Shown piece by piece: positions 8,243-12,463 of a stretch of 12,463 nucleotides of DNA. The DNA lies in contig JAGHAD010000055.1 in NCBI GenBank assembly GCA_021161685.1, positions 1 to 12,463 of the forward strand. Direction: 5' to 3'. The notes beneath the pieces were generated by a model. The model saw only the letters and a list, made by a program, of their open reading frames with translations. It did no database searches and was not told where the DNA came from. Each line of letters opens with the position of its first letter. Positions within the stretch are counted from its first letter, which is position 1. The translations under genes were made by a program, and so were the position numbers. Origin of the DNA: Thermoplasmata archaeon. GTDB taxonomy: Archaea; Thermoplasmatota; E2; DHVEG-1; B18-G2.

Positions 8243-8989
8243 ATGGGAGACGTGGAACTGATAGAGTTTGAAAAGGTCGATCTTAGAGGAGGAACCGTCA
8301 TAGCTGGATTTCCCTCAATAGGATTAGTGAGTACCATAGCTGCAAACTACCTTATAGATACTCTGGGTCTCAAAGAAGTTGGGGCTCTGAATTCAAAGTA
8401 CTTTCCAGCTCTATCCGTAGTTCATTCAGCAGAACCATTGTCTCCAGTAAGGATATATGCAGGTTCTACGGTTAACGGACAGAAGGTGGCGGTATTTGTT
8501 TCGGAATTCAGACCAAAGCCAAACTTAATAGAGCCGATAGCAGACGTTATCCTTAAATGGGCAATTGAAAAAGGATGTAAGTACTTGATATCTCCCGAGG
8601 GAATGGTTGTTGAAGGGAAGGAAGAAGGAAAAAGGGAGAGCGCATATGCTATAGGATCCACCGAGGAAGCCAGAAATTTGCTGATATCTCAAGGCATAGC
8701 TCAGTTCAAAAATGGAATAATAGCTGGGGTATCTGGTGTACTTTTAAATAAAGGAAAGCAAGAAAGGTTCAACGTTATATCCATACTTGCTGAGGCTCAT
8801 CCAAATTATCCAGATGCTAGGGCTGCAGCCGCTGCGATAGAAGTGATCGCCATGCTGTTAGGTATAGAAATTAACGTCGCACCACTTTATGAAGAAGCAG
8901 AAAGGATAGAGAGGAAGTTATACCTGCTTCATAAGCAAGCAAAGCCCGTTGTTACGTCGGATCAGGGTCTTGGACCAATGTATGGATAA
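8243..8989 (+). CDS. PAC2-family proteasome assembly chaperone
   Basis: PAC2-family proteins (Pba1/Pba2 in yeast, PbaA/PbaB in archaea) bind the alpha-ring of the 20S proteasome during assembly. The protein is 248 residues, cytoplasmic, with the family start VIAGFPSIGLVSTIAANYLIDTL (about 18-40), SKYFPALSVVH (about 52-62) and a PEG block near the middle (SPEGMVVEGK). An Ala-rich helix PDARAAAAAIEVIAMLLG (about 194-211) is followed by a charged helix. The last three residues are Met-Tyr-Gly, which fits the HbYX (hydrophobic-Tyr-any) tail by which proteasome activators and chaperones dock into alpha-ring pockets. The start is fixed by GGAGGT 6 nt upstream. It lies between rtcB and the CoA gene on the same strand; no proteasome subunit gene is in the window. 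Which archaeal PbaA or PbaB it corresponds to is not clear. Confidence 0.88.
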   Translation: MGDVELIEFEKVDLRGGTVIAGFPSIGLVSTIAANYLIDTLGLKEVGALNSKYFPALSVVHSAEPLSPVRIYAGSTVNGQKVAVFVSEFRPKPNLIEPIADVILKWAIEKGCKYLISPEGMVVEGKEEGKRESAYAIGSTEEARNLLISQGIAQFKNGIIAGVSGVLLNKGKQERFNVISILAEAHPNYPDARAAAAAIEVIAMLLGIEINVAPLYEEAERIERKLYLLHKQAKPVVTSDQGLGPMYG

Positions 8990-8990
8990 G

Positions 8991-9000
8991 TATTTTTAAT
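8991..9000 (+). promoter_or_regulatory. TATA-like box before the phosphopantoate ligase gene
   Basis: TATTTTTAAT lies just after the PAC2 stop, centred about 26 nt upstream of ATG 9022. The 32-bp gap has no Shine-Dalgarno motif, so a leaderless start is the simplest reading. Confidence 0.5.
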
Positions 9001-9021
9001 TTTCTTTCCTTAGACTTTTCA

Positions 9022-9771
9022 ATGATACCAAGAACCCATCCAAGGTATGAATCGCTACTGATCAGAGAGAAATTAGTGAGGGGTTTTAGAGAAGGCATTG
9101 TACATGAAAGCGGTCTGATAGCTCATGGAAGGGGAGAGGCTTTTGATTATCTTATGGGTGAAAAGACTATAGATATCTCGGAAAATGCAGCCAAGGTTGC
9201 CGCCTCTATGCTTCTGCTTGCTAAAAATCCGGTTATATCGGTAAATGGAAATGTTGCAGCTCTCGTTGCTAAGGAATGTGTGTCTCTTTCCAAAGCCATA
9301 CCCGCCAAAATTGAAGTCAACCTTTTCCATAGAAGTGAAAAGAGGATAAGGGACATTGCTGATTTGTTAAGAAAAGAAGGAGCGGAAATGGTATATGGAG
9401 AAAACGCAGATAAGAGGATACCTGGATTGGATCACGATAGAGCCTTGTGTGAATCAGAAGGAATATTTTCTGCAGATGTGGTTCTAGTTCCTCTTGAAGA
9501 TGGTGATAGATGCGAAGCTTTAAGAAAGTTGGGTAAAGTGGTGATCGCCATAGATCTTAATCCTCTATCCAGGACTGCTAGAACAGCCGATGTTACTATA
9601 GTTGATAATGTGATAAGGGCTATACCAAACATAGAAAGGTGGGTGAAGAAGCTGAAGGGTTGTGAAAAGGAGGAGCTAGTAAGTATAGCGAATTCTTGGG
9701 ATAATAGGTCTGCTTTGAAAGAGGTTTTGAGTTACATTTCAAAAAGGCTAAATTCCCTAGCAGATATTTGA
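9022..9771 (+). CDS. 4-phosphopantoate--beta-alanine ligase (archaeal phosphopantothenate synthetase)
   Basis: In the archaeal coenzyme A route, pantoate kinase acts first and this ATP-dependent enzyme joins 4-phosphopantoate to beta-alanine, giving 4'-phosphopantothenate. It replaces bacterial PanC and CoaA. The product is 249 residues, the usual size. Seen: the diagnostic N-terminal block IPRTHPRYESLLIREKL (2-18), then LIAHGRGEAFDYLMGE (32-47), SVNGNVAALVA (73-83), LFHRSEKR (101-108), and the C-terminal DLNPLSRTARTADVTIVDNV (178-197), all typical of COG1701. The start is fixed by the conserved IPxxHPRY beginning and the TATA-like box at -26. Its stop TGA overlaps a TTG that could start aspS, and the next ATG is 5 nt away, so the two are closely linked. 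Pantoate kinase, often a neighbour elsewhere, is not in this window. Confidence 0.93.
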   Translation: MIPRTHPRYESLLIREKLVRGFREGIVHESGLIAHGRGEAFDYLMGEKTIDISENAAKVAASMLLLAKNPVISVNGNVAALVAKECVSLSKAIPAKIEVNLFHRSEKRIRDIADLLRKEGAEMVYGENADKRIPGLDHDRALCESEGIFSADVVLVPLEDGDRCEALRKLGKVVIAIDLNPLSRTARTADVTIVDNVIRAIPNIERWVKKLKGCEKEELVSIANSWDNRSALKEVLSYISKRLNSLADI

Positions 9772-9776
9772 AAAGC

Positions 9777-11081
9777 ATGCATAGATATCGAACCCATTAT
9801 TCAACTGAGATAAAGCCAGAGGATGATGGAAAAGAAGTTAGGGTTGCGGGATGGGTACAGGATATAAGAAATTTGGGTTCGATAGCTTTTTTGATACTCA
9901 GGGATAGAAAAGGTACCTTACAAGTTACCCTTTTTAAAAAGGAACATCCTTTCTTTGAGAAGGTCGTTTCTTTACCAAGAGAATCGGTTGTATCCATAAT
10001 GGGAAAATGCAAGGCGAATGAAAAAGTAAGAAATGGATATGAGATTATACCAGAGGAAATCGAAATACTCTCCACTTCCGAAAAACCTTTGCCACTTGGT
10101 GTTGTAGATAAGGTAGGTGTTGAATTCGATACCAGATTAGACAACAGGTTCATCGATCTTAGAAAGCCGGAAGTGCAAGCTATTTTTAAGATAAGAGATG
10201 TTGTAATCGATACCGCCAGAGAATTTTTGAGAGAAGAAGGTTTCATTGAAGTTCATACTCCAAAAATCGTGGCGAGCTGTTCTGAAGGGGGAACAAACCT
10301 TTTCGAAATAAAATACTTTGATAGGAAAGCTTTTCTATCTCAATCTCCCCAACTTTACAAGCAAATGTTAATGGCAACCGGTCTTGATAGAGTATTTGAA
10401 ATCGCATGGTACTTTAGGGCAGAGGAACACAACACAAGGAGACATCTCAACGAATCGACAGCCATTGATGTAGAGATGGCATTTATAAGTAATGAAGAAG
10501 ATGTCATGCACATTCTCGAGCTTCTCGTTCAAAACATATGGAAAAGAGTAAAGGAATGCGAAGAGGAGCTTTCTTTGTTGGGTAAGGACATCAAAATACC
10601 AAATATTCCTTTTCCCAGAATGAAATACACCGATCTCGTGGAAATGTTAAAAGAGAGAGGTATGGAAGTAACGTGGGGAGATGATTTTGGTAGCAGGGAA
10701 GAAAGGGAAATAGGAAAGATAATGGAAGAAAAAGGAAATGAAATGTACTTCATAACTGAATATCCTCTCGATTGCAAACCATTTTACACCATGCCAAAAG
10801 ATGACAACCTTTCTAGATCGTTTGATCTCGGCTGTAAAGGTATGGAAATAGCGTCTGGGAGCCAGCGTATACATGATGTGAATCTTTTGATGGAAAGGTT
10901 GAAAGCCAACGGTTTAAATCCAAAAGATTTTGAAGATTATCTCAAGGCTTTTAGGTATGGCATGCCACCGCACGGAGGATTTGGATTGGGTATAGAGAGG
11001 CTTTTGATGGCTCTTCTGGATCTTGCAAACATAAGGGAATGTATACTATTTCCAAGGGACAGAACGAGGCTCCATCCATAG
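9777..11081 (+). CDS. aspS: Aspartyl-tRNA synthetase (archaeal type)
   Basis: This class IIb synthetase charges tRNA-Asp. It is 434 residues and lacks the bacterial GAD insertion, as expected for archaea. Seen: an N-terminal OB-fold anticodon-binding domain (about 20-100, [23 protein letters not shown]), a hinge, then class II motif 1 around FIEVHTPKI (156-164), motif 2 [14 protein letters not shown] (213-226) and motif 3 [11 protein letters not shown] (401-411), ending [10 protein letters not shown]. Residues matching the Thermococcus kodakarensis discrimination positions Trp26 and Lys85 are Gln28 and Arg85, so it fits neither the usual discriminating (W/K) nor the non-discriminating (H/P) pattern. 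I chose ATG 9777, giving MHRYRTHYS; a TTG at 9768 overlapping the previous stop would add three residues. No clear ribosome-binding site is seen. It ends 6 bp from the convergent tRNA gene. Confidence 0.96.
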   Translation: MHRYRTHYSTEIKPEDDGKEVRVAGWVQDIRNLGSIAFLILRDRKGTLQVTLFKKEHPFFEKVVSLPRESVVSIMGKCKANEKVRNGYEIIPEEIEILSTSEKPLPLGVVDKVGVEFDTRLDNRFIDLRKPEVQAIFKIRDVVIDTAREFLREEGFIEVHTPKIVASCSEGGTNLFEIKYFDRKAFLSQSPQLYKQMLMATGLDRVFEIAWYFRAEEHNTRRHLNESTAIDVEMAFISNEEDVMHILELLVQNIWKRVKECEEELSLLGKDIKIPNIPFPRMKYTDLVEMLKERGMEVTWGDDFGSREEREIGKIMEEKGNEMYFITEYPLDCKPFYTMPKDDNLSRSFDLGCKGMEIASGSQRIHDVNLLMERLKANGLNPKDFEDYLKAFRYGMPPHGGFGLGIERLLMALLDLANIRECILFPRDRTRLHP

Positions 11082-11087
11082 TTTTAG

Positions 11088-11172
11088 TGCAGGGGGCGAG
11101 ATTCGAACTCGCGCACCCCTTCGGGACTGCCCCCTCAAGGCAGCGCCGTTGGCCTGGCTTGGCTACCCCTGC
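11088..11172 (-). tRNA. tRNA-Leu, anticodon GAG
   Basis: An 85-nt type II tRNA folds completely. The acceptor stem GCAGGGG/CCCCTGC pairs perfectly over 7 bp, with discriminator A. The D arm has G15, G18-G19 and A21. The anticodon arm is CTGCC-TTGAGGG-GGCAG with anticodon GAG at 11134-11136 (reads CTC/CTT). A 14-nt variable arm has a CCC/GGG stem. The T arm is GCGAG-TTCGAAT-CTCGC. CCA is not encoded, so it is added after transcription, and no intron is present. GC content is about 69% against about 40% around it. It carries G15 (base 11158), target of TgtA, and C56 (base 11105), target of Trm56; both enzymes are encoded in this window. No T-rich terminator is seen after its 3' end. Confidence 0.97.
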
Positions 11173-11206
11173 GCAGTTAATTAACTAGTTTATCATCTAA
11201 TAAAAT

Positions 11207-11377
11207 TTACTTTATCTCTATAGCTCCCTGCGGGCAGGCATCAACGCATGCTCCGCATTCCACGCATTTTGATTCATCAACCTTTGCAACCTCATCTACT
11301 GTTATGGCTTCGTTTGGACAGGCATCTGCACAAGCTCCGCAACCAACACATTTTTCCTTATCAACCACGGCTGGCAT
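11207..11377 (-). CDS. Small 2[4Fe-4S] ferredoxin
   Basis: This 56-residue electron carrier probably serves cytoplasmic oxidoreductases. It consists almost entirely of two tandem cluster-binding repeats: C10-VG-C13-GA-C16-ADA-C20-P and C38-VE-C41-GA-C44-VDA-C48-P. All eight Cys are present and each fourth Cys is followed by Pro, the bacterial/archaeal clostridial-type pattern. It begins [10 protein letters not shown] and ends GAIEIK. The halves are similar enough to show the ancient internal duplication. A TATA-like run lies at 11410-11420, giving a leader of roughly a dozen bases with GGGG before the ATG. It sits between the Trm56-HD gene and tRNA-Leu, all on the minus strand, 50 bp and 34 bp away. 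The redox partner cannot be deduced. Confidence 0.95.
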   Translation of the reverse strand: MPAVVDKEKCVGCGACADACPNEAITVDEVAKVDESKCVECGACVDACPQGAIEIK

Positions 11378-11409
11378 TTTTAAACCCCAGGTCGTTGAAA
11401 AAAATAATC

Positions 11410-11420
11410 ATTTTTAAACT
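11410..11420 (-). promoter_or_regulatory. TATA-like box of the ferredoxin gene
   Basis: On the minus strand this reads AGTTTAAAAAT, 33-43 nt upstream of the ferredoxin ATG, in the gap after the Trm56-HD stop. A run of eight T residues follows on the same strand (11398-11405 region). It may double as a terminator for the upstream gene or as the melted start region. Confidence 0.4.
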
Positions 11421-11427
11421 TTGCTAG

Positions 11428-12450
<1,023 letters not shown>

Positions 12451-12463
12451 TCATTTCTTTAAC

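Noticed and set aside
9797..10246. A 149-codon open frame on the minus strand over aspS.
   Set aside because: It is a Ser/Thr-rich shadow of the OB-fold region of aspS, with no start signal or motif.

Overview
The window is about 12.5 kb of chromosomal housekeeping DNA from a euryarchaeon, probably thermophilic. Archaeal markers include archaeosine tRNA-guanine transglycosylase (TgtA), aspartate carbamoyltransferase as separate PyrB and PyrI chains, an archaeal-type AspRS, 4-phosphopantoate--beta-alanine ligase, a PAC2-type proteasome assembly chaperone, tRNA C56 2'-O-methyltransferase (Trm56), and TATA-like boxes about 25-30 nt upstream of many start codons. The HMG-CoA reductase is the bacterial-type class II enzyme, which among archaea is described from Thermoplasmatales and Archaeoglobales. 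With the Trm56-HD fusion this makes me lean towards a Thermoplasmata-related lineage, but that is inference. Base composition is AT-leaning (roughly 40% GC by eye), Arg is mostly AGA/AGG and Ile often ATA. The one tRNA is about 69% GC, which fits a thermophile.

Layout, left to right. 1-1064 (+): 3' part of tgtA, cut by the window edge. 1061-1585 (-): small YqiA-like alpha/beta hydrolase, ending in a 4-bp tail-to-tail overlap with tgtA. 1586-1636: short divergent promoter region. 1637-3323 (+): ABC-2 type exporter pair (ATPase, permease). 3368-4639 (+): class II HMG-CoA reductase. 4647-6031 (-): pyrB-pyrI operon, convergent with mvaA. 6032-6144: divergent control region with a perfect inverted repeat. 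6145-11081 (+): five co-directional genes: an unrecognised acidic protein, rtcB, a PAC2 chaperone with a C-terminal HbYX-like tail, phosphopantoate--beta-alanine ligase, and aspS. 11088-11172 (-): tRNA-Leu(GAG). 11207-11377 (-): a 56-residue 2[4Fe-4S] ferredoxin. 11428-12450 (-): Trm56 fused to an HD domain.

The main functional theme is tRNA biology: TgtA (G15), Trm56 (C56), RtcB (splicing ligation), AspRS and a tRNA-Leu that carries both target nucleotides. The rest covers pyrimidine synthesis (PyrBI), isoprenoid lipid precursors (HMG-CoA reductase), coenzyme A (phosphopantothenate branch), proteasome assembly and electron transfer. Coding density is very high, and no gap exceeds about 115 bp. 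I see no mobile element, CRISPR array, integrase, toxin-antitoxin pair or defence gene, and no clearly new multi-gene system. The most interesting points are the Trm56-HD fusion, the uncharacterised protein next to rtcB, and the symmetrical control region upstream of pyrBI.
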